Assembly (NCBI GenBank): GCA_017538845.1
Contig: JAFYIC010000137.1
Coordinates: 1-9,392, forward strand
DNA: 9,392 nt
Origin: Bacillota bacterium
GTDB lineage: Bacteria > Bacillota > Clostridia > Peptostreptococcales > Anaerovoracaceae
Direction of reading: 5' to 3'
Under the pieces are notes generated by a model. The model made no database searches, was not told the origin of the DNA, and saw only the letters and a program-made list of their open reading frames with translations. Every line of letters begins with the position of its first letter. The first letter of the stretch is position 1. The translations under genes were made by a program, and so were the position numbers. This document shows, piece after piece, positions 1 to 7,547 of this stretch.

Positions 1-609
1 AACGACTGGTTCACGGGCAAGTATTACGGCAGCCCTGCAAGAGGCGAGCTCTACAATGATTCTGAGTGGCTGCGTGATGCCAGACTCTGCGGAACAACAG
101 CGTCGCTGTGCGGAGTAGAGTCTGCGCTGTATGAAAATAATGAGGAAGCACTGCAGAAGGCCATCGATGCTGATGTCTTGCTCCATGCATGCATGCTCAC
201 ACTGCGCGGAATACCTGTTTTCTACAGCGGTGATGAGCTGGGAATGCTGAATGACTACGGATATCATGATGATCCGGGCAGATGGGCAGACAGCCGTAAC
301 ATACACAGGGGAAAGATGGACTGGGAAAAGGCGGAGGAAAGAAAAGATCTCTCCACTCCGACAGGAAAGATCTTCCATGAACTGCGCGAGCTCGTTATGA
401 TACGCAGATTCAACGAAGTGTTCCATTCAGACGCCCACGTTTATCCGATCGATACGGGTGACAACAGAGTGCTTGGAATAGCCAGAGACTACAAGGGAAA
501 GCGCATGCTCGGCCTCTTCAACTTCTCACCGGATGAGGTGAGGGTAGACGCATGGACCGGCGGAAGCATGATGAAACCGTACGGATTCCGCTGGATCCTT
601 GAAAGATAA
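1..609 (+). CDS. Amylosucrase-like GH13 (subfamily 4) enzyme, C-terminal part
   Basis: The frame is open from the first base and ends at TAA 607-609, so 202 C-terminal residues are visible and the start lies outside the window. The order of motifs matches what I know of amylosucrase / sucrose hydrolase (GH13_4). They are a GSPARG segment near residues 11-16, DARLCGTTASLCG near residues 27-39, GIPVFYSGDELGMLND near residues 71-86, DSRNIHR near residues 99-105, and a short beta-rich C-terminal domain. Such enzymes split sucrose and either transfer the glucose to a growing alpha-1,4-glucan or hydrolyse it. The three catalytic carboxylates should lie upstream, so activity cannot be judged here. 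No signal peptide can be assessed. The gene converges on the minus-strand yesL-like gene with 21 bp between the stop codons. Family assignment is fairly secure; substrate (sucrose or glucan) is inference. Confidence 0.85.
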   Translation, partial: NDWFTGKYYGSPARGELYNDSEWLRDARLCGTTASLCGVESALYENNEEALQKAIDADVLLHACMLTLRGIPVFYSGDELGMLNDYGYHDDPGRWADSRNIHRGKMDWEKAEERKDLSTPTGKIFHELRELVMIRRFNEVFHSDAHVYPIDTGDNRVLGIARDYKGKRMLGLFNFSPDEVRVDAWTGGSMMKPYGFRWILER

Positions 610-630
610 TATAGTAACTAAAGATTTGCT

Positions 631-1308
631 TCAGATCAGATCCGGTTCGGATTCCTCATCCGGACCGGATCTGTCCGGCAATTCGAAATCAAAATACGGA
701 GCAAGAGGCTTCATCATCAGCTTTGAACAAAGATAAGCCGTGCCGCCGAAAAACAAAGCCGGCCACAGTACGATGATGCGGCTCAGAATGAACGGGGCAA
801 AAGCCAGCAATGCTACCGGGACCAGCCACAGCACACACATGACAAGTGTGCGCGGCAGCCATGAAATGCCTAAGTAAAAGGCGTTTTTTATTGTCTGAAA
901 AATACCGTTCTCAAACTGTGACGTGAGCGCGAATGCCCACACTGCAGTGATCATCCATATGATCATTCCTATTACCGCTATGATGCGCTGGATGCGTGCG
1001 GACGGGCTTCCCGATGCAGAGAGTACGACCAGATCAAATATAAAAACAGCAGCAGCCAGAAGGAACAGCAGCCAAAGTAGCGTGCCGTTCTTCAGATTGC
1101 TGCGGAAGTAGCGGAAGAAGTGGCGTGAGCGCCAGTTGCCTTCCTCGGTATTCATGTTAAGTACGCATCTCATCAGGGCAGCCGAAGCGGCACCCATCGT
1201 GATGACGGGGATCGAACAAATCGTCCAGAGTATGCTGAGCATGGCAATATCAGCCATCCTTCCGAACAATGCCCAGATGGGAGTCTCAGAATCAAACAGT
1301 CTGTTAAT
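631..1308 (-). CDS. YesL-like DUF624 membrane protein with an apparent ATT start
   Basis: A 225-residue integral membrane protein of the YesL/DUF624 family, whose members often sit beside carbohydrate ABC transporters; their molecular role is not settled. About five hydrophobic segments are visible, near residues 20-45, 75-100, 105-130 and two between about 145 and 195, and the C-terminal tail is acidic. The typical family N-terminus, of the form (M)NRLFDSETPIWALFGR, is encoded immediately downstream of GGAGG (minus strand 1320-1316) with 7-nt spacing, but the codon at the expected start (1308-1306) is ATT. The nearest in-frame conventional start, TTG at 1269, would remove the conserved N-terminus and has no ribosome binding site. 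The start is two bases after the amylase stop TAG (1313-1311), so translational coupling is likely. Family call is firm; ATT initiation is inferred. Confidence 0.8.
   Translation of the reverse strand: MNRLFDSETPIWALFGRMADIAMLSILWTICSIPVITMGAASAALMRCVLNMNTEEGNWRSRHFFRYFRSNLKNGTLLWLLFLLAAAVFIFDLVVLSASGSPSARIQRIIAVIGMIIWMITAVWAFALTSQFENGIFQTIKNAFYLGISWLPRTLVMCVLWLVPVALLAFAPFILSRIIVLWPALFFGGTAYLCSKLMMKPLAPYFDFELPDRSGPDEESEPDLI
638..672. other. Inverted repeat at the convergent gene ends
   Basis: Arms AGATCCGGTTCGGA (638-651) and TCCGGACCGGATCT (659-672) pair over 14 bp with a single G-T position and a 7-nt loop. The repeat lies in the last codons of the minus-strand yesL-like gene, 29 bp past the stop of the plus-strand GH13 gene. 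Neither side has a clear T-run, so it is not a textbook rho-independent terminator. It could act as a 3'-end stabilising hairpin or weak bidirectional terminator for the two converging transcripts. Confidence 0.5.
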
Positions 1309-1310
1309 AG

Positions 1311-2612
1311 CTATACCTCCTTGTGTGTTGGGACAGAGATCCAGAGCGGATCGCCGTCACAGTGTATGAGTCCGCCGGAAACGCTTACCTTGCCGCCTCC
1401 GAACAGGTCGTCGTATACTCCGTCAGGAAGGTCCACCGGAACATCCCCGGAAAGACCCCTGAATGAGAAAATGCCTGTCTTGCAGTTTATCCTGTCATCT
1501 CTTGTGAGTACGGCAATATCTTTTTCATCATCTGTCTCAGCAGTAAATATATCATCTGCTGAGAGAGTTTCTTTCTTAAGTTTTGCAAGCTTGCTGATGA
1601 GATCCGAAATGTCTGCTCCCGCATCCCAGTCAACAAGGTCACGGTCGAAGAGGGAAGGCGTGTGGGCGGCTTTCACTTCCTGTCCCCCGTAGATTAGAGT
1701 CGTTCCTTTGAGGAAAAAGATCAGCGCTGTAAAGTTCCTGAGCGCCTGCTCGTTTGCTGCTCTCGGAGCAAAACGGGCTGTATCGTGGTTCTCCAGATAG
1801 CGGAGCTTGTTATACGTCTTAGGATATGCGAAATCCTGGAAGCACAGAAGATCCATCCAGTGTGACAGGCTGCCTTTTCCGTCAACATACTTGTCGAAAG
1901 CTTCGCGCACATCGTACTCATACTCGATGTCGAATGCTTCAAAGGCCTCGGTATCGGTAGCAGAGTACATTCCGCGTCTCCGGCATTCCACACTGAAATC
2001 GCGGTGGACGCTCTCGGCAAGCCAAATGAAATCAGGTTTTATTTCAGCGATCTCCCTGCGGGCTCTTTTCCAGAATTCCACCGGAATGAAAGACGCCACA
2101 TCGCAGCGGAACCCGTCCACTATCCGTGCCCATCCCTTGAGCGACTCTATCTGGTAGTCCCAGAGCTCCGGGACGTTGTAGTCAAGATCGATTACATCGG
2201 TCCATTCGCCTACATGGTTGCCGGGCCTGCCGTCAGGCTTTTTATAGAAGAACTCAGGGTGTTCGTTCCAGAGTACGGAATCCGGGGAAGTGTGATTGTA
2301 GACTACATCGATCATGCAGCGCATGCCTTTATCGTGGATGGCATCCACAAGAGCCCTGAGATCCTCGAGTGTACCGTATTCCGGGTTGACACTGCGGTAA
2401 TCCTTATTTGCATAAGGGCAGCCAAGAGTACCTTTGCGGTTCAGCTCTCCGATAGGGTGGACAGGAAGGAACCAGATGATGTCAGTTCCCAGAGCCTTTA
2501 TGCGGTCGAGATCAGGGATGACCGCCCTGAAGCTGCCTTCTTTGGTATGGTTTCGGACGTAAACAGAATATATAAGCTGTTTCTGCAGGGCAGGATCAGT
2601 ATTCTTTGCCAT
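1311..2612 (-). CDS. Cytoplasmic GH13 alpha-amylase family hydrolase
   Basis: A 433-residue (beta/alpha)8-barrel glycoside hydrolase that acts on alpha-glucosidic bonds in malto-oligosaccharides. The GH13 conserved regions appear in order: DVVYNH at residues 102-107, GFRCD at 167-171 with nucleophile D171, AES with acid/base E200, and ENHD with the transition-state stabiliser D277. A short C-terminal beta domain follows, from about residue 370. There is no signal peptide, so the enzyme should act on imported oligosaccharides in the cytoplasm. The start ATG (2612) has AAGGAGG at 2627-2621 with good spacing. It is the first gene of a minus-strand operon with the yesL-like gene and is transcribed away from the solute-binding-protein gene. 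The exact subfamily and product pattern (maltogenic, cyclodextrin-degrading or neopullulanase-like) cannot be told from sequence. Confidence 0.9.
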   Translation of the reverse strand: MAKNTDPALQKQLIYSVYVRNHTKEGSFRAVIPDLDRIKALGTDIIWFLPVHPIGELNRKGTLGCPYANKDYRSVNPEYGTLEDLRALVDAIHDKGMRCMIDVVYNHTSPDSVLWNEHPEFFYKKPDGRPGNHVGEWTDVIDLDYNVPELWDYQIESLKGWARIVDGFRCDVASFIPVEFWKRARREIAEIKPDFIWLAESVHRDFSVECRRRGMYSATDTEAFEAFDIEYEYDVREAFDKYVDGKGSLSHWMDLLCFQDFAYPKTYNKLRYLENHDTARFAPRAANEQALRNFTALIFFLKGTTLIYGGQEVKAAHTPSLFDRDLVDWDAGADISDLISKLAKLKKETLSADDIFTAETDDEKDIAVLTRDDRINCKTGIFSFRGLSGDVPVDLPDGVYDDLFGGGKVSVSGGLIHCDGDPLWISVPTHKEV

Positions 2613-2674
2613 TTCGCTAGCCTCCTTATCGTTACCGCAGCAAAAGCCGGTGATGCGTTTGACCCTTTTGCTAA

Positions 2675-2702
2675 ACTATACCACGAGGCGTAAAAAAAGC
2701 AA
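2675..2702 (-). promoter_or_regulatory. Possible promoter of the amylase-yesL operon
   Basis: On the minus strand, TTGCTT (2702-2697) and TATAGT (2680-2675) are separated by 16 bp. The -10 matches four of six consensus positions with a TATA core, but the -35 matches only TTG. It lies about 60 bp upstream of the amylase ATG. A weak box such as this would suit an activator-dependent or modest promoter. Placement is tentative. Confidence 0.4.
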
Positions 2703-2763
2703 ACTTATAGGGAATGATAATCCGCTTTATTGTTAACCGAAAGCACAAAATCTTTTTTTAGAA

Positions 2764-2792
2764 TTGAAAAAGGAAAAAAATGGACATATAAT
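2764..2792 (+). promoter_or_regulatory. Sigma-A type promoter of the transport operon
   Basis: TTGAAA (2764-2769), a 17-bp spacer and a perfect TATAAT (2787-2792) give a near-consensus housekeeping promoter. Transcription would begin near 2799-2800 and leave a leader of about 50 nt before the solute-binding-protein ATG at 2851. No clean palindromic LacI/MalR-type operator could be seen around it, although the region between the two divergent genes is the natural place for one. Confidence 0.75.
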
Positions 2793-2850
2793 AATTTTTG
2801 TAAGCTATCGAAACTTATAATTGGTATTTGTTTTTTTAAGGAGGAATTAC

Positions 2851-4161
2851 ATGAAGAAGAAATTATTTGTTCTTTTCCTTGCGTTCGCGATGGTATTTGC
2901 TTTCGCAGCCTGCGGTGGCGGCGGCGGAAGTGACTCCGGAAGCGATGAGGGAACCGGTTCCGTATACTGGCTGAACATGAAGCCTGAAGCAGATGAAGCA
3001 CTTCAGGGACTTGCTGCAGCTTATACCGAAGAGACAGGCGTTCCTTGCAAGGTCGTAACAGCTGCATCCGGATCGTACAGCGATACACAGACTGCAGAGA
3101 TGGCTAAGTCCGAGCCTCCAACGCTATTCAATGTCGGTAACATGAGTGCGCTGAAGGACTGGGAAGACTATTGCCTTACACTGGACGGCACTGATTTCAT
3201 GAATGAGCTTACGACCACTGACTTCAATCTGAAGAATGAAGCCGGTGAGACAAAGGCGATCGGCTGGATCTATGAGTCTTACGGTATCATCACCAACAAG
3301 GCTCTTCTGGAGAAGGCAGGTCACTCACTCGATGAGATCAAGGACTTTGATTCCCTGAAGGCTGTTGCAGACGATATCCACGCACGCGCAGGCGAGCTCG
3401 GATTCGATGCATTTACTTCAGCCGGTCTTGATGACTCTTCATCCTGGAGATTCTCAGGCCACCTGGCCAACATGCCGCTCTTCTATGAGTTCCGTGATGA
3501 CGGTATCGTAGACAAGCCGGCTGAGATCAAGGGAACTTACATGGACAACTTCAAGAAGATCTGGGATCTCTACATCACAGATTCCGCTCAGGATCCTACA
3601 TCCCTGACAACTGCTACAGGCGACCAGGCTGAGGCTGAGTTCGGCGAAGGCAAAGCCGTATTCTATCAGAATGGTACATGGGAGTGGGCAGCACTTACAG
3701 CAGATAAGTTCCAGCTGAACCCTGATGATATCACAATGATCCCGATCTACTGCGGCGTTGACGGCGAAGAGAAGGCCGGCCTGTGCTCCGGTACAGAGAA
3801 CTGCCTCGCAGTAAACAGCCAGGCTTCCGAGGCTAATCAGCAGGCTACACTCGACTTCCTGAAATGGTGTGTAACTTCTGACAAGGGAATCGAAGTACTC
3901 AGCTCGATCGGCGACATCCCGTTCAAGAAGGCTCCGGAGTCGGCAAACGGATTCTCCAGGGCCGGTGCTGAAATGCTCGCTAACGGCAACTACGCCTGCA
4001 CATGGGCATTCAACTTCACACCAAACGTAGACAGCTTCCGTGCTACACTCGTGACTGCTCTTGCAGCTTACTCTGCAGATCCGTCCGATGCTAACTGGGA
4101 CGGCGTTGTTAAGGCGTTCGTTGACGGCTGGGCTTACGAGTACGGTGTAGAGAACAACTAA
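2851..4161 (+). CDS. Extracellular maltodextrin-type solute-binding lipoprotein
   Basis: A 436-residue substrate-binding protein of the carbohydrate (MalE/UgpB) ABC-import family, anchored outside the cell membrane. The ATG at 2851 is chosen over the in-frame TTG at 2821 because AAGGAGG (2838-2844) lies 6 nt before it and the product then begins with a proper lipoprotein signal: KKK, a hydrophobic stretch, and the lipobox FAAC with lipidated Cys21. A glycine- and serine-rich linker follows, then the two-lobed binding domain with several tryptophans typical of sugar-binding clefts. It is the first gene of the operon, next to MalF/MalG-type permeases. Ligand specificity (maltose or longer maltodextrins) is inferred from MalQ and the amylases nearby. 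Confidence 0.9.
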   Translation: MKKKLFVLFLAFAMVFAFAACGGGGGSDSGSDEGTGSVYWLNMKPEADEALQGLAAAYTEETGVPCKVVTAASGSYSDTQTAEMAKSEPPTLFNVGNMSALKDWEDYCLTLDGTDFMNELTTTDFNLKNEAGETKAIGWIYESYGIITNKALLEKAGHSLDEIKDFDSLKAVADDIHARAGELGFDAFTSAGLDDSSSWRFSGHLANMPLFYEFRDDGIVDKPAEIKGTYMDNFKKIWDLYITDSAQDPTSLTTATGDQAEAEFGEGKAVFYQNGTWEWAALTADKFQLNPDDITMIPIYCGVDGEEKAGLCSGTENCLAVNSQASEANQQATLDFLKWCVTSDKGIEVLSSIGDIPFKKAPESANGFSRAGAEMLANGNYACTWAFNFTPNVDSFRATLVTALAAYSADPSDANWDGVVKAFVDGWAYEYGVENN

Positions 4162-4195
4162 TACTCACTCCTTTTAGCTGATAGCTAATAAATGA

Positions 4196-4231
4196 CAGGG
4201 GCGGGCGATACTCGCCTGCCCCTGCTTTTTT
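4196..4231 (+). terminator. Intercistronic rho-independent terminator / attenuator
   Basis: Arms CAGGGGCGGGCGA (4196-4208) and TCGCCTGCCCCTG (4212-4224) pair over 13 bp with one G-U and a 3-nt loop, followed by a C and six T (4226-4231). It sits between the binding-protein gene and the first permease gene. Such a hairpin commonly stops most transcripts and protects the upstream message from 3' decay, giving excess binding protein over permease. No separate promoter was seen before the permease gene, so read-through is expected. Confidence 0.88.
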
Positions 4232-4274
4232 ATAAAAGCTTATAGGTAATCAAAAGAGAAAGGAGATGAGCGTT

Positions 4275-5192
4275 TTGCGCAAAAAGAAAAAGAAACACGA
4301 TCACTCCACCGTGAACAGTGTTCTGATCCGCAGACCGATACAGCGCTGCTTTCCGCTGTTCATACTCCCGACATCTGCATGCTTTGTTATTGGCTTCGTA
4401 TGGCCTTTCCTTCAGGGTATTTATCTCAGCTTCTGCACTTTCAATACTCCAAGGGATGCAAAGTGGGTAGGATTCCAGAACTATGTCAGAGCATTTACTG
4501 ATGCCGGATTCCGTCATGCTTTCTGGAATACGGCGGCATTCGCGGTAGTTTCGATCATACTCATTAATGTGCTGGCGTTTTTCATCGCTTACGCACTGAC
4601 TCAGCATATTAAAGGAGCAAACCTGTTCCGTACGGTGTTCTTCATGCCTAACCTCATCGGAGGCGTCGTACTTGGATACATATGGTCGATGATCTTCGAT
4701 GCCATACTTAAAGGCTATAACACATATCTGACAGCTAACGCCACATACGGTTTCTGGGGACTGGTCATACTCGTGGCATGGCAGCAGATAGGATATATGA
4801 TGATCATCTACATCGCAGGTCTTCAGGCTGTTCCGGGCGACATGCTGGAAGCTGCAAAGATAGACGGCGCTACCGGCTGGCAGACTCTTACAAGAGTCAT
4901 CATACCTAATGTGATGCCGTCGATCACCATTTGCACATTCCTGACGCTGACGAATTCATTCAAACTGTTCGACCAGAACTTAGCTTTGACCGGAGGAGCT
5001 CCTTCAGTCATGCTTGAGAACACCAAGGTCAACATGACAGAGCTGCTCGCGCTGAATATCTTCTCAACATACAACATCAATAAGAATTATCACGGTGCCG
5101 CACAGGCTAAGGCCGTGGTATTCTTCATTCTTGTTGCGGTGCTGGCACTCGCTCAGCAGAGAGCTACCAGGAGCAAGGAGGTGCAGCAATGA
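4275..5192 (+). CDS. MalF-type sugar ABC transporter permease
   Basis: A membrane permease of the MalF/UgpA class and half of the translocation pore, paired with the downstream MalG-type subunit. About six hydrophobic segments are visible after a very basic N-terminus (RKKKKK). The EAA loop that docks the ATPase reads EAAKIDGATGWQTL with E near residue 192, followed by the expected IIP. I chose TTG at 4275 (305 aa) because AAAGGAG (4259-4265) directly abuts the in-frame ATG at 4266, leaving no spacing, whereas TTG is 9 nt away. Residues before it are not conserved in the family. The stop overlaps the next start as ATGA. Confidence 0.88.
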   Translation: MRKKKKKHDHSTVNSVLIRRPIQRCFPLFILPTSACFVIGFVWPFLQGIYLSFCTFNTPRDAKWVGFQNYVRAFTDAGFRHAFWNTAAFAVVSIILINVLAFFIAYALTQHIKGANLFRTVFFMPNLIGGVVLGYIWSMIFDAILKGYNTYLTANATYGFWGLVILVAWQQIGYMMIIYIAGLQAVPGDMLEAAKIDGATGWQTLTRVIIPNVMPSITICTFLTLTNSFKLFDQNLALTGGAPSVMLENTKVNMTELLALNIFSTYNINKNYHGAAQAKAVVFFILVAVLALAQQRATRSKEVQQ

Positions 5193-6046
5193 ATAAAAAG
5201 CACTATAAGAAATTTACTCCGCTCAGCAAGGTCGTCTCTGCGATATTCGTTGTGCTGTGCATAGCATGGATAATGCCGATCTTCGAGGTAGTAATAAACT
5301 CGTTCAAGTCGAATGCATCAATCAATACAAATGCATTCTCGCTTCCTACTGCAGAAAGCTTTGTAGGATTCGCGAACTACATAAAGGGCATGACTTTCGG
5401 TAATTATCCGTTCATGAAGTCCGTCGGATACAGCTTTTTCATCACGATTGCTTCGGTATTCCTGATACTGCTGTTCACATCGATGTCTGCATGGTACATT
5501 GCCCGTGTAAACTCAAAATTTGCCAACATTTTCTACTATCTCTGCCTGTTCAGCATGATCGTTCCTTTCCAGATGGTGATGTTCACTCTGACGTTCACGG
5601 CAGATAATCTGAAGCTGAATACACCTTGGACTATCCCGGTCGTATATCTGGGATTCGGAGCGGGACTTGCGATATTCATGTTTGCGGGCTTCGTAAAAGG
5701 CCTGCCTCTTGAGATAGAGGAGGCGGCCGCGATAGATGGTTGCGGACCGATACGTACGTTCTTCTCAGTAGTCCTGCCTATGCTGAAGCCGACACTTATT
5801 TCAGTCGGCATCCTTGAGACCATGTGGGTGTGGAATGACTACCTGCTCCCGTACCTTGTGCTCGACAGGACCAAATACATGACGATCCCTATCCATGTAC
5901 AGTATCTCAAGGGAAGCTACGGCTCGGTAGACCTCGGCGCTACGATGGCGGTAATCATGCTTTCCATGCTGCCGATCATCATCTTCTACATGGCGCTCCA
6001 GAAGCACATCATCAAGGGTGTGGCTGCAGGAGCCGTAAAGGGTTAA
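5189..6046 (+). CDS. MalG-type sugar ABC transporter permease
   Basis: A 285-residue permease of the MalG/UgpE class, partner of the upstream MalF-type subunit. It has an N-terminal membrane segment followed by SFKS, a large outside loop and about five more membrane segments. Its EAA loop reads EEAAAIDGCGPIRTF with the EAA glutamate at residue 178 and VLP behind it. AAGGAGG (5175-5181) precedes the ATG by a suitable distance. The start overlaps the previous stop by 4 bp (ATGA), so the two permeases are translationally coupled, as befits equal stoichiometry. Confidence 0.92.
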   Translation: MNKKHYKKFTPLSKVVSAIFVVLCIAWIMPIFEVVINSFKSNASINTNAFSLPTAESFVGFANYIKGMTFGNYPFMKSVGYSFFITIASVFLILLFTSMSAWYIARVNSKFANIFYYLCLFSMIVPFQMVMFTLTFTADNLKLNTPWTIPVVYLGFGAGLAIFMFAGFVKGLPLEIEEAAAIDGCGPIRTFFSVVLPMLKPTLISVGILETMWVWNDYLLPYLVLDRTKYMTIPIHVQYLKGSYGSVDLGATMAVIMLSMLPIIIFYMALQKHIIKGVAAGAVKG

Positions 6047-6050
6047 TCTT

Positions 6051-7547
6051 ATGAAAAATACAGAGCGCACAGCAGGAATACTTATGCCACTATTTTCCAT
6101 CCCGTCTCCGTACGGGATCGGGACTCTCGGTCTTGAGGCAAGGAAGTTTGTCGACTTTCTGCACGCCGCGGGACAGAGCTGCTGGCAGATGCTTCCTGTA
6201 GGACCGATAAGCTACGGAGACTCTCCGTATCAGAGCTTTTCGTCTTACGCCGGCAATCCGTATTATGTGGATCCGGATATCCTGATCGAAGACGGACTGC
6301 TGACGAAAGAAGAGGTAAGTTCCCCGGATTTCGGACAGGATCCTGAAAAGATCGATTACGGAAAGCTTTACGAGAACAGGATCGGACTGCTCAGAAAGGC
6401 AGCCCGGAGAGGCATTGCCAGAGACAGGGAGGCGTTTTCCGCTTTCATCAGAAAGAAAGCGTGGCTTCCTGATTACGCGCTCTTCATGGCGCTGAAACAG
6501 CACTTCGATTCACGCCCGTGGTTCGAGTGGCCTGATGAGGACATAAGGCTGCACAGACCTGAGGCCTGCGCAAAATGGAGAAGTGAGCTCCGCGAAGAAG
6601 TGGAAATGTATGAATACATACAGTTCCTGTTCTATCGCCAGTGGGCACAGCTGAAGGCATACGCAAATGATGCCGGCATCTCCATTATCGGTGATCTTCC
6701 GATATATGTTGCGCTTGATTCCGCAGACGTCTGGGCAGAACCTCACTGGTTCCGGCTGGATGAAAAGAACATTCCCGTAGAGGTTGCCGGAGTTCCGCCT
6801 GATCTGTTCAGCGCGGACGGACAGCTTTGGGGAAACCCGCAGTATGACTGGGATGCAATGGAGGCAGACGGTTTCAGCTGGTGGGTCCGCAGGATAGCCG
6901 GTGCGGGAGAACTGTTCGACAGGATACGCATCGACCACTTCAGAGGGATCGAGAGTTATTTCGCCGTTCCATATGGAGAGACTTCCGCACGGAACGGACA
7001 CTGGGTCAAGGGACCCGGGATCCGGCTCGTGGACACACTTAAGGAACGTTTCCCGCAGCTTGATTTCATAGCGGAAGACCTTGGCTATTCAACACCTGAG
7101 GTCAGGCAGCTGCTTAAGGAATCAGGATTCCCGGGCATGAAGCTGCTGGTAGCCGCTTTTGACGCCATGAATATCACGGCATTCAGGCCTCATAATTTCG
7201 TAAGCAACTGCATTTGCTATACCGGCACTCATGACAACCACACGCTGGCAGGCTGGCTTGCAATAGCCGGCGAGGAGGAACTGTCAACTGCAAAGCAATA
7301 CTTCGGTCTGAACGAAGAGGAAGGCTTCTGCAGGGGAGTCCTCCGCGGGGGCATGAGTTCCGTTGCGAGGCTGTTCGTCGCACAGATGCAGGACTGGCTG
7401 GAACTCGGCGATGAGGCCAGGATAAACGCACCGGGAGTACCTATGGGTAACTGGACCTGGAGGATGAGACCCGGCGCAGCCACAGAAGAACTCGCTGAGG
7501 AAATATTAAAAATGACCCGGCTTTACGGCCGGACAGCTCCGGAATAA
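6051..7547 (+). CDS. malQ: 4-alpha-glucanotransferase (amylomaltase, GH77)
   Basis: A 498-residue cytoplasmic enzyme that moves maltodextrin segments from one alpha-1,4-glucan to another and releases glucose, so that imported oligosaccharides become substrates for phosphorylases and hydrolases. The N-terminus RTAGILMPLFSIPSPYGIGTLG has the usual bacterial MalQ form. Family motifs follow: SPYQSFSSYAGNPY, GDLPIYVALDSADVW, RIDHFRG with nucleophile D295, IAEDLG with acid/base E342, and THDN with D395. These positions and the total length agree with the typical short (bacterial) amylomaltases. It begins 4 bp after the MalG-type gene, with an imperfect ribosome binding site (AAAGGG at 6037-6042), and belongs to the same transcript. 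Confidence 0.95.
   Translation: MKNTERTAGILMPLFSIPSPYGIGTLGLEARKFVDFLHAAGQSCWQMLPVGPISYGDSPYQSFSSYAGNPYYVDPDILIEDGLLTKEEVSSPDFGQDPEKIDYGKLYENRIGLLRKAARRGIARDREAFSAFIRKKAWLPDYALFMALKQHFDSRPWFEWPDEDIRLHRPEACAKWRSELREEVEMYEYIQFLFYRQWAQLKAYANDAGISIIGDLPIYVALDSADVWAEPHWFRLDEKNIPVEVAGVPPDLFSADGQLWGNPQYDWDAMEADGFSWWVRRIAGAGELFDRIRIDHFRGIESYFAVPYGETSARNGHWVKGPGIRLVDTLKERFPQLDFIAEDLGYSTPEVRQLLKESGFPGMKLLVAAFDAMNITAFRPHNFVSNCICYTGTHDNHTLAGWLAIAGEEELSTAKQYFGLNEEEGFCRGVLRGGMSSVARLFVAQMQDWLELGDEARINAPGVPMGNWTWRMRPGAATEELAEEILKMTRLYGRTAPE

Noticed and set aside
1267..1269. TTG 1269 as the start of the yesL-like protein
   Set aside because: It would remove the conserved N-terminal residues, and no SD precedes it, unlike the ATT at 1308-1306.
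2004..2693. 229-residue plus-strand ORF opposite the amylase gene
   Set aside because: It is antisense to conserved GH13 motifs and has no family resemblance; it is a shadow of the real gene.
2731..2745. Possible CcpA (cre) site TGTTAACCGAAAGCA
   Set aside because: The best alignment to the cre consensus leaves about four mismatches, including poor symmetry, so it is not supported.
2795..2821. Second TATAAT (2816-2821) as an extra promoter
   Set aside because: No -35 at an acceptable distance; the only TTG-containing hexamer leaves a 12-bp spacer.
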